Assembly (NCBI GenBank): GCA_934454435.1
Contig: CAKSGA010000055.1
Location: 1 to 15,294, forward strand
Length of the DNA stretch: 15,294 nt
Direction: 5' to 3'
From: an uncultured Oscillospiraceae bacterium
GTDB taxonomy: Bacteria; Bacillota; Clostridia; Oscillospirales; Ruminococcaceae
The notes under the pieces are model-generated. The model saw nothing but the letters and a program-made list of their open reading frames with translations. It ran no database searches and was not told the origin of the DNA. Below, piece after piece: positions 1-7,128 of this stretch. Positions within the stretch are counted from its first letter, which is position 1; each line of letters begins with the position of its first letter. The position numbers and the translations under genes are program-made.

Positions 1-1362
1 CTCACGGAACTGTGCGATCTCGCCGCCCATGAAGTTCAGCTTCTTGCCGGGGTGGGCGTACATATACATATAGAATGCCCTCGCCTGGGGGAACTTGTCG
101 TCATAGCCGCCTGCCATCTTCTGGATTATGGTCGCCTTGCCGTGGACGTTCTCATCATGCGACAGCGGGAGGATATATTTCTCGCTGTAATAGTACAGCA
201 TAGAGAATGTCAGCTTGTGGTAGCGGTCAACACGTTCTCCCGGAGGTGTGCGGAAGTAGTCAAGCGTATCGTTCATCCAGCCCATATCCCACTTGTAGTC
301 GAAGCCCAGACCGCCCTCGTCAACGGATTTCGTGACCATCGGGTAGTCTGTGGAGTCCTCGGCGCAGAGGATAGCGGAGGGGTGTATCCATTTCAGTCCA
401 CGGTTCAGGGACTTCAGGAAGCGTATGCCGCATACGTTCTCGCCCCTTGCCGGGTCGCCCATGTAGTAGATAACACGGCTGATGGCGTCCATCCGCAGGC
501 CGTCAAAGTGGTACTCTGAAAGCCAGTAGTTCGCAGCGGACTTCATGAAGCTGCATACCGGTCCCTTTGTAAAATCGAAGTTGCAGCTGCCCCACTCGCT
601 GAATGCGATATCCCTGAACTGCGACTCGTAGGTAGGAGTGCCGTCAAACTGCGACAGGGCGTAGCCGTCCACCGCAAAGTGGACCGGCACGAAATCCATC
701 AGCACGGCTATCTTGTTCTGATGGCAGACGCTCACCAGCTTTTTGAGCCCGTCGGCGGTGCCGTATCTGGCGGTCGGAGAAAAGAACCCGGTCGCCTGAT
801 ATCCCCAGCTTTCGTCGCAGGGGTACTCGTTAAGCGGCATGAGTTCGATGCAGTTGTAACCGTGTTCGTGGCAGTATTTCACGAGCCTGGGTGCGATCTC
901 CTCATATCTGAACCAGCCGTTTTCGTCGTTCGGGTCGGTGCGCCAGCTTCCCAGATGGACTTCGTAGATGTTCAGTGCGTCGCCGTGCCAGGTGTGGCGG
1001 TTCTGCATCCAGTCAAGGTCGCCAAAGTCGTAGTCCATCTTCCTGATGACTGAAGCGAACTTCGGGCGGAGCTCCATTCCGAAGCCCACGGGGTCGCAGT
1101 GCTCCACGCAGTTCCCGCCGTGGTAGACCTTGTACTTGTACATCTGGCCAGGTTTTGCGCCGTCAACATAGAGTTCCCAGAACTTGCCGTCCCCGGTGCG
1201 GTTGAGGTACCAGTCCTGCCAGCCGTTGAAATCTCCGATAACGGATATGCTTTCTGCGTTGGGAGCATACACCCTGAACATCGTACCAAAGCCGTTGTAA
1301 TGCGCCCCCAGCCACTTATAGGCGTCAAAGCAGTCGCCGGAGTTGAAGTCACGTATATTCAA
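1..1362 (-). CDS. glgB: 1,4-alpha-glucan branching enzyme (GlgB), 3' end cut by window edge
   Basis: Transfers alpha-1,4-glucan segments to form alpha-1,6 branches during cytoplasmic glycogen synthesis. The frame stays open for 454 codons from a TTG start to the left window edge. About 150-170 C-terminal residues should lie outside. The TTG is chosen because GGAGGT (1368-1373) sits 5 nt upstream and no closer ATG fits. A CBM48-like domain (about residues 20-105, with VIGDFNGWQDW) comes first, so the long N1 extension of E. coli GlgB is absent. GH13 motifs follow: DFVPVHF (Asp223), GLRMDAIS (nucleophile Asp292), AEDST (acid/base Glu335) and LSHDENVHGK (His402, Asp403). The motifs match branching enzymes better than amylases, but several residues depart from the usual DWVPGHF, AEEST and LSHDEVVHGK, and the stretch between Asp292 and Glu335 looks short. 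This suggests a divergent subgroup. Divergent from the tetR gene. Confidence 0.9.
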   Translation of the reverse strand, partial: MNIRDFNSGDCFDAYKWLGAHYNGFGTMFRVYAPNAESISVIGDFNGWQDWYLNRTGDGKFWELYVDGAKPGQMYKYKVYHGGNCVEHCDPVGFGMELRPKFASVIRKMDYDFGDLDWMQNRHTWHGDALNIYEVHLGSWRTDPNDENGWFRYEEIAPRLVKYCHEHGYNCIELMPLNEYPCDESWGYQATGFFSPTARYGTADGLKKLVSVCHQNKIAVLMDFVPVHFAVDGYALSQFDGTPTYESQFRDIAFSEWGSCNFDFTKGPVCSFMKSAANYWLSEYHFDGLRMDAISRVIYYMGDPARGENVCGIRFLKSLNRGLKWIHPSAILCAEDSTDYPMVTKSVDEGGLGFDYKWDMGWMNDTLDYFRTPPGERVDRYHKLTFSMLYYYSEKYILPLSHDENVHGKATIIQKMAGGYDDKFPQARAFYMYMYAHPGKKLNFMGGEIAQFRE

Positions 1363-1390
1363 AATTTACCTCCGAAATGTAAAAAATAGG

Positions 1391-1419
1391 TTGACAATCT
1401 GCTCTTTTTAGGATATAAT
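1391..1419 (+). promoter_or_regulatory. tetR promoter, perfect consensus
   Basis: TTGACA (1391-1396) and TATAAT (1414-1419) with a 17-bp spacer, a perfect housekeeping sigma-factor promoter. Start near 1426, leaving a leader of about 104 nt before the regulator start. The leader contains a 10-bp palindrome ATATCGATAT (1468-1477) that could be part of an operator, though this is weak. Confidence 0.8.
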
Positions 1420-1431
1420 TATACTGTATTT

Positions 1432-1460
1432 ATTATATATTATAAACAGCCAACGTTCAA
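1432..1460 (-). promoter_or_regulatory. glgB promoter
   Basis: Read on the minus strand, a -35 TTGAAC (1455-1460) and a perfect -10 TATAAT (1432-1437) are separated by 17 bp. Start of transcription would be near 1425, giving a leader of about 63 nt before the TTG of glgB. The promoter overlaps the oppositely directed tetR promoter, so the two cannot be occupied freely at once. Identified by eye; not experimentally supported. Confidence 0.7.
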
Positions 1461-1529
1461 GCAACAAATATCGATATCCGTCGTATAACAGCCCAACTGC
1501 CTGTTTTGTCTATCACCGGAGGAATGAAC

Positions 1530-2090
1530 ATGGATCTCAGGATACAAAAGACCAGGGCGGCGATAAAGAAAGCGTTTCTGGACCTTCGCCGCAAAAAGCC
1601 TATAGAAAAGATCACCGTGACCGAACTGTCAAAGCTCGCTGAAATCAACAAGGCGACCTTCTATCTGCATTATTCTGACATCTATTCTCTTGCTGAGGAG
1701 ATAGAGGACGATGCGATAGACACACTGCTTGAAAATATTCAGGGCCTTAACAAATTCATGGACGACCCTCAAAAGCATACGGCTGAGCTGTACAGCGCAT
1801 TCATGAAAAATCGCAAAATGCTCAACAGCATTTTCTCCGGCTCCCGCCACGGGAATTTTGCAAACAAGATTGAACAGAGGATAAAGGCACGTCTTTATGC
1901 GGAGTATCCGGGGCTCCACACCAGGTACAACGACATCGTGCTTACATTTATCATTCAGGGAGCCTTTTACACTATCGCTGAAAATTCCACCGACAGGGAC
2001 CCGGAATGCGTTGAGGAATACAAGATGATCAACCGCATCACCAACTGTATCCTGCCGGAGCTGAAGCTGTCTGAAAGCCAGCTGCACTAA
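1530..2090 (+). CDS. TetR/AcrR-family transcriptional regulator
   Basis: A 186-residue DNA-binding regulator. The N-terminal 60 residues carry the TetR helix-turn-helix: MDLRIQKTRAAIKKAF, then ITVTELSKLAEINKATFYLH, where the KATFYLHY recognition segment is diagnostic. The remainder is an all-helical ligand and dimerisation domain that does not reveal its ligand. Start: GGAGGA (1518-1523) lies 6 nt before this ATG, whereas the ATG at 1524 abuts the site and a TTG at 1506 precedes it. It lies between divergent glgB and the downstream fucosidase gene (76-nt gap, separate promoter). Such placement often marks a local regulator, so control of the fucosidase and/or glgB is plausible but unproven. 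Confidence 0.9.
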   Translation: MDLRIQKTRAAIKKAFLDLRRKKPIEKITVTELSKLAEINKATFYLHYSDIYSLAEEIEDDAIDTLLENIQGLNKFMDDPQKHTAELYSAFMKNRKMLNSIFSGSRHGNFANKIEQRIKARLYAEYPGLHTRYNDIVLTFIIQGAFYTIAENSTDRDPECVEEYKMINRITNCILPELKLSESQLH

Positions 2091-2097
2091 TTGTTTG

Positions 2098-2126
2098 TTG
2101 ACTTTTGGCGTGCTTTGTGGTACAAT
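2098..2126 (+). promoter_or_regulatory. GH95 fucosidase promoter
   Basis: TTGACT (2098-2103) and TACAAT (2121-2126) with a 17-bp spacer, starting 8 bp after the regulator stop. Predicted start near 2133. The fucosidase can therefore be transcribed on its own as well as by read-through from tetR. No clear palindromic operator is visible around it. Confidence 0.7.
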
Positions 2127-2166
2127 AAAGCAGTAAAGTTATATCCATGGAAGGATCAATGTACAT

Positions 2167-4446
2167 ATGAGAACAGACCGAATATTTTTTGACCACCCCG
2201 GCGATTTTTCCCTGTGGGAACAGACCTGCCTGCCCATCGGCAACGGATACATGGGCGCCAGCATGTTCGGCGGGATAAAGACGGAGCGTGTAGTGCTCAA
2301 TGAAAAGACTTTCTGGGCAGGCGGCCCCTGTGCTGCCCGTCCGGATTACTACGGCGGAAATCACCGTGACAGATACAAATATGTGAAGCAGGTGCAGGAG
2401 TACCTCGCAGCAGGCGAAAACGAAAAGGCAGTGGAGCTTCTCCCGATGCTTACCGGTGACGGCGATTTCGGCAGCTATCTGCTGCTGTGCGACATGGTGC
2501 TGGATTTCGACCTGCCAGACGGGGATGCGACCGGCTACTGCCGCAGCCTCGACCTCGGGAAGTCGCTGTACACCTGCCAGTTCACCGTTGGCGGGGTGGA
2601 GTTCACCCGGGAGGCTTTTGCGAGCTACCCGGCACGTGTGATAGCGTTCAGGTTCGCCGCTTCGCAGAAGGGTGCGCTGGGGTTCCGCCTTTCTCTCGAC
2701 AAGACCCATTCCGGACATATAACTGTGGAGAACAGCACTCTGGTATGCTCCGGCGAGGCTGAGGATAACTGCATGCGCTACGACGCACGTTTCAGGGTGC
2801 ACTCTGACGGAGATGTGATCTCAGAGGGGGACAGCATTACGGTCAGCGGCGCTTCCGAGGCTGTGATATATTTCTGTGCCGCTACGGATTATGAGATGAA
2901 GTTCCCGAAGTACCGTACGGAAACTCCGCCGTCCTCCGTTACCATGCCGCTGCTGCACACCGCTGAGCGACTGGGTTGGGACGCTCTTTATGAGGAGCAC
3001 ATCAACGATTATTCCGCTCTTTTTGGCAGAGTTTCCCTGCACATTAACGATGAGGAAAAGGAGCTCCCCGCAGACAAGCTGCTGGAGGCGTATCGCAGCG
3101 GCGACCGTGCGGCGATGAACCGGCTTGAAACGCTGTACTTCAGCTACGGGCGCTACCTGCTGATCTCTTCCTCCAGGACTGGCTCGCTGCCTGCAAATCT
3201 CCAGGGCGTGTGGAACGAGAGCAACACTCCGCCGTGGTGCTGCGATTACCATATAAATGTAAATCTCCAGATGAATTACTGGGGAGCCTATAATACGAAC
3301 CTCGCTGAAACCGTACCTCCGCTGACGGACTTCCTGAACTCCCTGAGGGAGCCGGGCAGGATCACCGCAAAGGAGTACTACGGCATCGAGAGTACTCCCG
3401 AGCACCCCGAGAACGGCTGGACAGCCCACACCCAGTGCTCGCCGTTCGGCTGGACCGCACCGGGCTGGGAGTTCTATTGGGGCTGGTCCACCGCAGCGGT
3501 GGCGTGGCTCATGCAGAACCTCTGGGAGCACTATGAGTTCACCGGAAACATAGACTACCTGCGGGACAGCATTTACCCCATCATGCGGGAGAGCGTGCGG
3601 TTCTATGTACAGTGGCTGATCTATGACAAGAAGCAGGACAGAATGGTGTCCTCGCCGACGTACTCGCCGGAGCACGGTCCTGCGACCATAGGCAATACAT
3701 ATGAGCAGAGCCTTATCGAGCAGCTTTTCATCGACTTCCTAAAGGCGTCCGCTGACCTCAACACCGACCCGGAGCTTGCAGGAAAGGTCCGGGAGATACT
3801 TCCGAAGCTGAAGCCCTATCACATCGGAAAGACGGGTCTGCTGAAGGAGTGGTATGAGGAGGACGAACCGGATTTCGACCGCAGCAGGGTGCAGAAAAAT
3901 CATCGTCATATTTCCCATCTTATGGGACTTTACCCGGGAAAGCAGATCAACCATTCCCGCCCGGAGCTGATGCAGGCTGCGATAGCGACCATGAACGACC
4001 GTGGCGATGAGTCCACCGGCTGGGCGAGGGCGTACAAGATAAACCTCTGGGCACGTACCGGGGACGGCAACCGCACCTACAAGCTGCTGAGAGGGCTTCT
4101 TGAGAGCTGCACGTTCCAGAATTTATGGGATTTCCACCCGCCGTTCCAGATAGACGGAAACTTCGGTGCTTCCGCAGGAATGGCAGAGATGCTTATCCAG
4201 AGCCACGAGGGACGTATCCGGCTTCTTCCGGCTGTTCCCGGGGACTGGCACAGCGGCAGCTTCAGCGGGCTGTGCGCCCGGGGAGGTTTCGTGGTGGACG
4301 CTTCCTGGCAGGACGGCAGGATCACACGCATGAAGATCATGCCGAAGCTCGGCGGAAAGTGCGTTGTGGAACTTCCTGCTGCAAACGGCGGGCAGGTCAT
4401 GACCCTTGAAACTGAAAAGGGCAGACCCCTGGAATTCACGTTCTGA
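2167..4446 (+). CDS. GH95-type alpha-L-fucosidase
   Basis: A 759-residue glycoside hydrolase that should remove alpha-linked L-fucose from oligosaccharides by inversion. Some GH95 members act on L-galactosides, so the exact substrate is uncertain. Family marks: PIGNGYMGA (23-31) and LNEKTFWAGGP (44-54) in the N-terminal beta domain; NLQGVWNES followed by HINVNLQMNYW with the paired Asn364/Asn366; YSPEHGP with Glu502; and FQIDGNFG with Asp663. By family knowledge from the bifidobacterial AfcA enzyme, the two Asn, the Glu and the Asp match the catalytic set; the assignment here is by motif, not alignment. Length is normal for the family. There is no signal peptide or anchor, so it should act in the cytoplasm on imported oligosaccharides. 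The start ATG lies 11 nt after GGAAGGA (2149-2155), a slightly long spacing. An earlier ATG at 2159 stops after three codons. A strong terminator follows. Confidence 0.92.
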   Translation: MRTDRIFFDHPGDFSLWEQTCLPIGNGYMGASMFGGIKTERVVLNEKTFWAGGPCAARPDYYGGNHRDRYKYVKQVQEYLAAGENEKAVELLPMLTGDGDFGSYLLLCDMVLDFDLPDGDATGYCRSLDLGKSLYTCQFTVGGVEFTREAFASYPARVIAFRFAASQKGALGFRLSLDKTHSGHITVENSTLVCSGEAEDNCMRYDARFRVHSDGDVISEGDSITVSGASEAVIYFCAATDYEMKFPKYRTETPPSSVTMPLLHTAERLGWDALYEEHINDYSALFGRVSLHINDEEKELPADKLLEAYRSGDRAAMNRLETLYFSYGRYLLISSSRTGSLPANLQGVWNESNTPPWCCDYHINVNLQMNYWGAYNTNLAETVPPLTDFLNSLREPGRITAKEYYGIESTPEHPENGWTAHTQCSPFGWTAPGWEFYWGWSTAAVAWLMQNLWEHYEFTGNIDYLRDSIYPIMRESVRFYVQWLIYDKKQDRMVSSPTYSPEHGPATIGNTYEQSLIEQLFIDFLKASADLNTDPELAGKVREILPKLKPYHIGKTGLLKEWYEEDEPDFDRSRVQKNHRHISHLMGLYPGKQINHSRPELMQAAIATMNDRGDESTGWARAYKINLWARTGDGNRTYKLLRGLLESCTFQNLWDFHPPFQIDGNFGASAGMAEMLIQSHEGRIRLLPAVPGDWHSGSFSGLCARGGFVVDASWQDGRITRMKIMPKLGGKCVVELPAANGGQVMTLETEKGRPLEFTF

Positions 4447-4460
4447 TAAAAGCTGCCTGT

Positions 4461-4500
4461 ATAACGGACAGAATGTCACATCGTTCTGTCCGTTATTTTT
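4461..4500 (+). terminator. Intrinsic terminator after the fucosidase gene
   Basis: A perfect 13-bp stem, ATAACGGACAGAA (4461-4473) with TTCTGTCCGTTAT (4484-4496), a 10-nt loop, and a T run ending at 4500. It lies 14 nt past the stop codon and separates the fucosidase from the next operon. Confidence 0.9.
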
Positions 4501-4556
4501 GCAAAAAAAATGTAAAAAATTTTGAGTAACCCCTTTTATTCATAGACAAAATATGC

Positions 4557-4562
4557 TATAAT
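4557..4562 (+). promoter_or_regulatory. Probable extended -10 promoter of the YcxB-like operon
   Basis: TATAAT (4557-4562) preceded by TG one base upstream (TGCTATAAT), an extended -10 element. The -35 position holds only a weak TTTTAT (4534-4539, 17-bp spacing). Transcription would start near 4569, giving a leader of roughly 180 nt before the first certain gene. Confidence 0.55.
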
Positions 4563-4580
4563 AGATTAGAGCGTTAATTT

Positions 4581-4685
4581 ATGAACAGAAAGCATGTGCC
4601 CGCTGCACATGCGGCAGCCTGGGATAAGTACTTTTTCGACAAGCTCAAGCATGCGACTGCTGCACATGTGATATGTCCTGCCTGA
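4581..4685 (+). CDS. Possible 34-codon leader ORF with an internal repeat
   Basis: ATG at 4581 opens 34 codons ending in TGA (4683-4685), inside the leader of the YcxB-like operon. The peptide contains KHVPAAHA and KHATAAHV on either side of WDKYFFDKL, an in-frame protein-level repeat. No convincing ribosome binding site precedes it, and the predicted transcript start is only about 12 nt upstream, so it may not be translated. The DNA repeat behind it also forms hairpins, which could be the real reason for the pattern. Reported as a candidate only. Confidence 0.25.
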   Translation: MNRKHVPAAHAAAWDKYFFDKLKHATAAHVICPA

Positions 4686-4704
4686 TCATCGTGGGAAAGG
4701 CAGG
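4590..4704 (+). promoter_or_regulatory. Structured leader with repeat and hairpins before the YcxB-like gene
   Basis: Two 24-nt near-copies (4590-4613 and 4647-4670, 20 of 24 identical) lie in the untranslated leader. The first forms a perfect 8-bp hairpin, GCATGTGC (4592-4599) with GCACATGC (4605-4612). Its left arm can instead pair with the right arm of the second copy (4662-4669, seven Watson-Crick pairs plus one G-U). A further hairpin pairs CCTGCCT (4677-4683) with AGGCAGG (4698-4704). I recognise no known riboswitch class. Mutually exclusive folds are a suggestion from base pairing only. Confidence 0.4.
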
Positions 4705-4746
4705 CCACGTCAAAGCATTATCAGACACGTACGGAAGGTGGAAGTC

Positions 4747-5610
4747 ATGGCATTCTGCGACATTCAGCCGGTAAGGATCAATAGTGAAAGCTCCGGCATA
4801 ACATATTATATCGGTGATGTTTTTGCGGTGTATTCTGACGCACCGTTCCCGTTGATATACAGCTGGGATCAGGTCGCAGCGGTCACTGAGGACAGAAAGA
4901 CCCTCACTGTCAGGACGAAGAATTACGATTATGTTATCCCGAAAAAGGACTTTTCCGTTTCGGCGGACTATTTCCGGGCTGTTACGCTGATAGAATGCGC
5001 ACAGCGGTCCGGCGGGTTCGTGTATGAACATCAGCGGAGGATACTTCCCCTCAAGAGCGAGTACATCGAGATGGATCCCGGCAGGGACTGTTATACGGGA
5101 AAGTGCGTCATTGATGAGGGCGACGCAGTGGCGACTTTTGTCATGCTGATGAATTTCAGGTTGATGAAGGTGCTGTGGCTGCTTGCGGTGATCATAATGC
5201 TGGTCATCTTCCTTGGGCTGCATCTTATATTCGGCGTGAACCGCAGCAATATTCTTTACTTTATCCCGATTTCCATGATAAGCGGTGCAATAGTCACACT
5301 GCTGGTATATCTCATCTGCCATACCGTGGCAAGGAGAAAGTACACTTCCGTGGCGGGAAGCGACCCGGCGTCTGAGGAAGAAATAACGTTCGTTATCAGC
5401 ACGCTCGGCTTTGCGGCGTGCGAGAGCTGCGTGTATGACGGCCAGGAGCTTATTCCCTGGAGCTCGCTGGATTATTTTGTGGAGTCTGACAAGATGTTTG
5501 TGTTCTATAAGGACAATTCCACGGCGGTGTTCGTACCCAAAAAGGCGTTCAATAAGAAGTGTGTCGGCGGGATTGCGGACATAATCTCGCTCAGGCTTGA
5601 ACAGCGTTGA
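4747..5610 (+). CDS. Membrane protein with two YcxB-like domains
   Basis: A 287-residue predicted membrane protein of unknown function. Two hydrophobic helices (about 142-164 and 169-192) are joined by a short loop, and soluble domains lie on both sides. The C-terminal domain carries the pattern of the YcxB-like family, IPWSSLDYFVESDKMFVFY followed by FVPKKAF. The N-terminal domain repeats the layout: YSWDQVAAVTEDRKTLTV followed by VIPKKDF. Trp40 and Trp238 occupy equivalent places, so the protein looks internally duplicated. With two helices, both domains should be on the same face, probably cytoplasmic. The start is taken at ATG 4747, 5 nt after the AAGGTGG site (4735-4741); an in-frame GTG at 4738 overlaps that site. 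The next gene follows after 16 nt, so the two are co-transcribed. The YcxB family itself has no established function. Confidence 0.85.
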   Translation: MAFCDIQPVRINSESSGITYYIGDVFAVYSDAPFPLIYSWDQVAAVTEDRKTLTVRTKNYDYVIPKKDFSVSADYFRAVTLIECAQRSGGFVYEHQRRILPLKSEYIEMDPGRDCYTGKCVIDEGDAVATFVMLMNFRLMKVLWLLAVIIMLVIFLGLHLIFGVNRSNILYFIPISMISGAIVTLLVYLICHTVARRKYTSVAGSDPASEEEITFVISTLGFAACESCVYDGQELIPWSSLDYFVESDKMFVFYKDNSTAVFVPKKAFNKKCVGGIADIISLRLEQR

Positions 5611-5626
5611 TCGGAGGTGACAGCAG

Positions 5627-7039
5627 ATGAGCGTAGAGATCAAAAGCGAACGCATTGACATCACCGGTAAGACTGTGACTCTGGTGTCCGTTCGTGGCGG
5701 AAGCGCAGTTATCGGCATATGCTCCACCGGTTACGGTGCGAAAAGGGGCGATACCTCCGCATTGTCAAAAATGCTGTACATAGGGAACGAACCGGTCGCA
5801 GAGATACTCTGTCCCAATCACGGTACAAAGAGTTCCGACAAGATGATCTCCCTTTATGCCGGCTATTCCGGCATGGACGACGAGATACACAGCACTCTCA
5901 CCGAATGCCTTAACAGGCTGAACCGTGGGGACTCCCTTGAAGTAGGCCTGCATGACACACTTGCAATGCTGCCGGATGGAGTTTATACACTTTACACCTC
6001 CGATTATTACCCGACTGACGGCTCCGGAACTTTCTTCTGGGGAGCCTACAATCTGACCCATGAGATCCACGGCACTGCCGAGCACAGCCGGGTCATCGGC
6101 AGCGACAGGACGTACCGTCCCTGCTTCCTGATACCAGGGGCTCCGCTGGACACTTACGACTCCAAGGTCACGCAGATGACCGATGTTGCGGTCAAGGCAA
6201 GGAGCGTCCAGGGCATAGTGCTGCATGTTTCCGGGCTTCACTCAGTGCTGTTGAAGGGACTGCACGGTGCGGTTTCCTGCGTTGCAGCTAAGATACCGTT
6301 CAAGTGCGCTGTCATTGAAAAAATCAACGAGCCGTACACTGACTCTTACGTCGCTCCGCTGCCTGCACCTTCGCCTGAAACGGAGGAAGCTCCAGCAGAG
6401 AATGCGGAGCAGGCTGAAGAGAAAGCAGCCCCGGTTCCTGAGAAGATGCCGGAGCATGAGGGCATAACAGGCTTCCGCAGTGCGTCGGTGAAGATCCCGC
6501 TGGAGCTTATGCCACGGGATATGACCAGAACGATACTGGAAACCAGGTCCGAGTACAAGCCGCCGCATTACAAGACCCTGATGAAAAAGAGTTCCCAGGT
6601 CCGCAAGAAATCCTACAGCAATAAGGTCATTCCCAGACCCGTGCTGGAGCTCTGCGACGACATGCCGGACAGTGAGATGATGGAGTCGGTGTTTGCGGTG
6701 GACAAGCTCACGCAGCCGCAGCTTGACGCACTGCTTTCCGGTGATACCGAGTGCAACGGGGAGATCATCATATCGCCGAACTTCTACGCAAGCATAGTAA
6801 CGGCGTGCAATTATCTCCAGTTCACCGACCCGAAGAAATTCATCGAGTTCTCGCTTAGCATTCTCGATAATCCCGAGCTCAATGCGACCCACGAGTACAT
6901 CGCAAACCGCATTTCCCGTATTATGAACAAGGACGTGTATGCGTTCTTCCGGGCGGTAGTTGAAAACGGCGACCCCGGTTATGAGAAGCTCCTGCCCATA
7001 GCTAAGAAGTATATTGAATACTACGACAGCCAGAAATAA
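5627..7039 (+). CDS. Hypothetical two-part soluble protein
   Basis: A 470-residue protein I do not recognise. ATG 5627 follows GGAGG (5613-5617) by 9 nt and the upstream stop by 16 nt. There is no signal peptide or membrane segment. Residues 1-240 look like a mixed alpha/beta domain, including a segment near 105-150 rich in Tyr, Gly and Thr (YTLYTSDYYPTDGSGTFFWG). A Pro/Ala/Glu-rich linker (about 243-278) follows, then a Lys/Arg-rich stretch (about 300-335). A C-terminal part (350-470) appears mostly helical, with conserved-looking NP and Asn/Tyr-rich helices near 385-440. The linker suggests two independent domains. Shared transcription with the YcxB-like membrane protein suggests a common task, perhaps as a cytoplasmic partner. 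The repeated GC-rich synonymous codon choice matches the neighbours, so it does not look recently acquired. Confidence 0.8.
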   Translation: MSVEIKSERIDITGKTVTLVSVRGGSAVIGICSTGYGAKRGDTSALSKMLYIGNEPVAEILCPNHGTKSSDKMISLYAGYSGMDDEIHSTLTECLNRLNRGDSLEVGLHDTLAMLPDGVYTLYTSDYYPTDGSGTFFWGAYNLTHEIHGTAEHSRVIGSDRTYRPCFLIPGAPLDTYDSKVTQMTDVAVKARSVQGIVLHVSGLHSVLLKGLHGAVSCVAAKIPFKCAVIEKINEPYTDSYVAPLPAPSPETEEAPAENAEQAEEKAAPVPEKMPEHEGITGFRSASVKIPLELMPRDMTRTILETRSEYKPPHYKTLMKKSSQVRKKSYSNKVIPRPVLELCDDMPDSEMMESVFAVDKLTQPQLDALLSGDTECNGEIIISPNFYASIVTACNYLQFTDPKKFIEFSLSILDNPELNATHEYIANRISRIMNKDVYAFFRAVVENGDPGYEKLLPIAKKYIEYYDSQK

Positions 7040-7041
7040 TC

Positions 7042-7080
7042 AATGGCGGCAAGACCCTTAAAGAGCCTTGCCGCCATTTT
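7042..7080 (+). terminator. Intrinsic terminator of the YcxB-like operon
   Basis: A perfect 12-bp stem, AATGGCGGCAAG (7042-7053) with CTTGCCGCCATT (7067-7078), a 13-nt loop, and a T run (7077-7081). It begins 3 nt after the stop codon. It is the first of two hairpins between convergent operons. Confidence 0.88.
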
Positions 7081-7087
7081 TACAGTG

Positions 7088-7127
7088 AACAAAGTTGCGC
7101 CCCGCAGCGGAGGCGCAACTTTGTTTT
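7088..7127. terminator. Second hairpin between convergent operons
   Basis: A perfect 14-bp stem, AACAAAGTTGCGCC (7088-7101) with GGCGCAACTTTGTT (7112-7125), and a 10-nt loop. It lies just past the ridA stop. On the plus strand the stem ends in T-rich sequence (TTTGTTTTA). On the minus strand no T run follows, although Ts lie within the stem. It may back up the plus-strand terminator or stall minus-strand transcripts from ridA. Confidence 0.65.
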
Positions 7128-7128
7128 A

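Noticed and set aside
4645..5727. A 360-codon minus-strand frame opposite the YcxB-like gene.
   Set aside because: No ribosome binding site or promoter, and a His/Arg-rich composition typical of antisense shadows.
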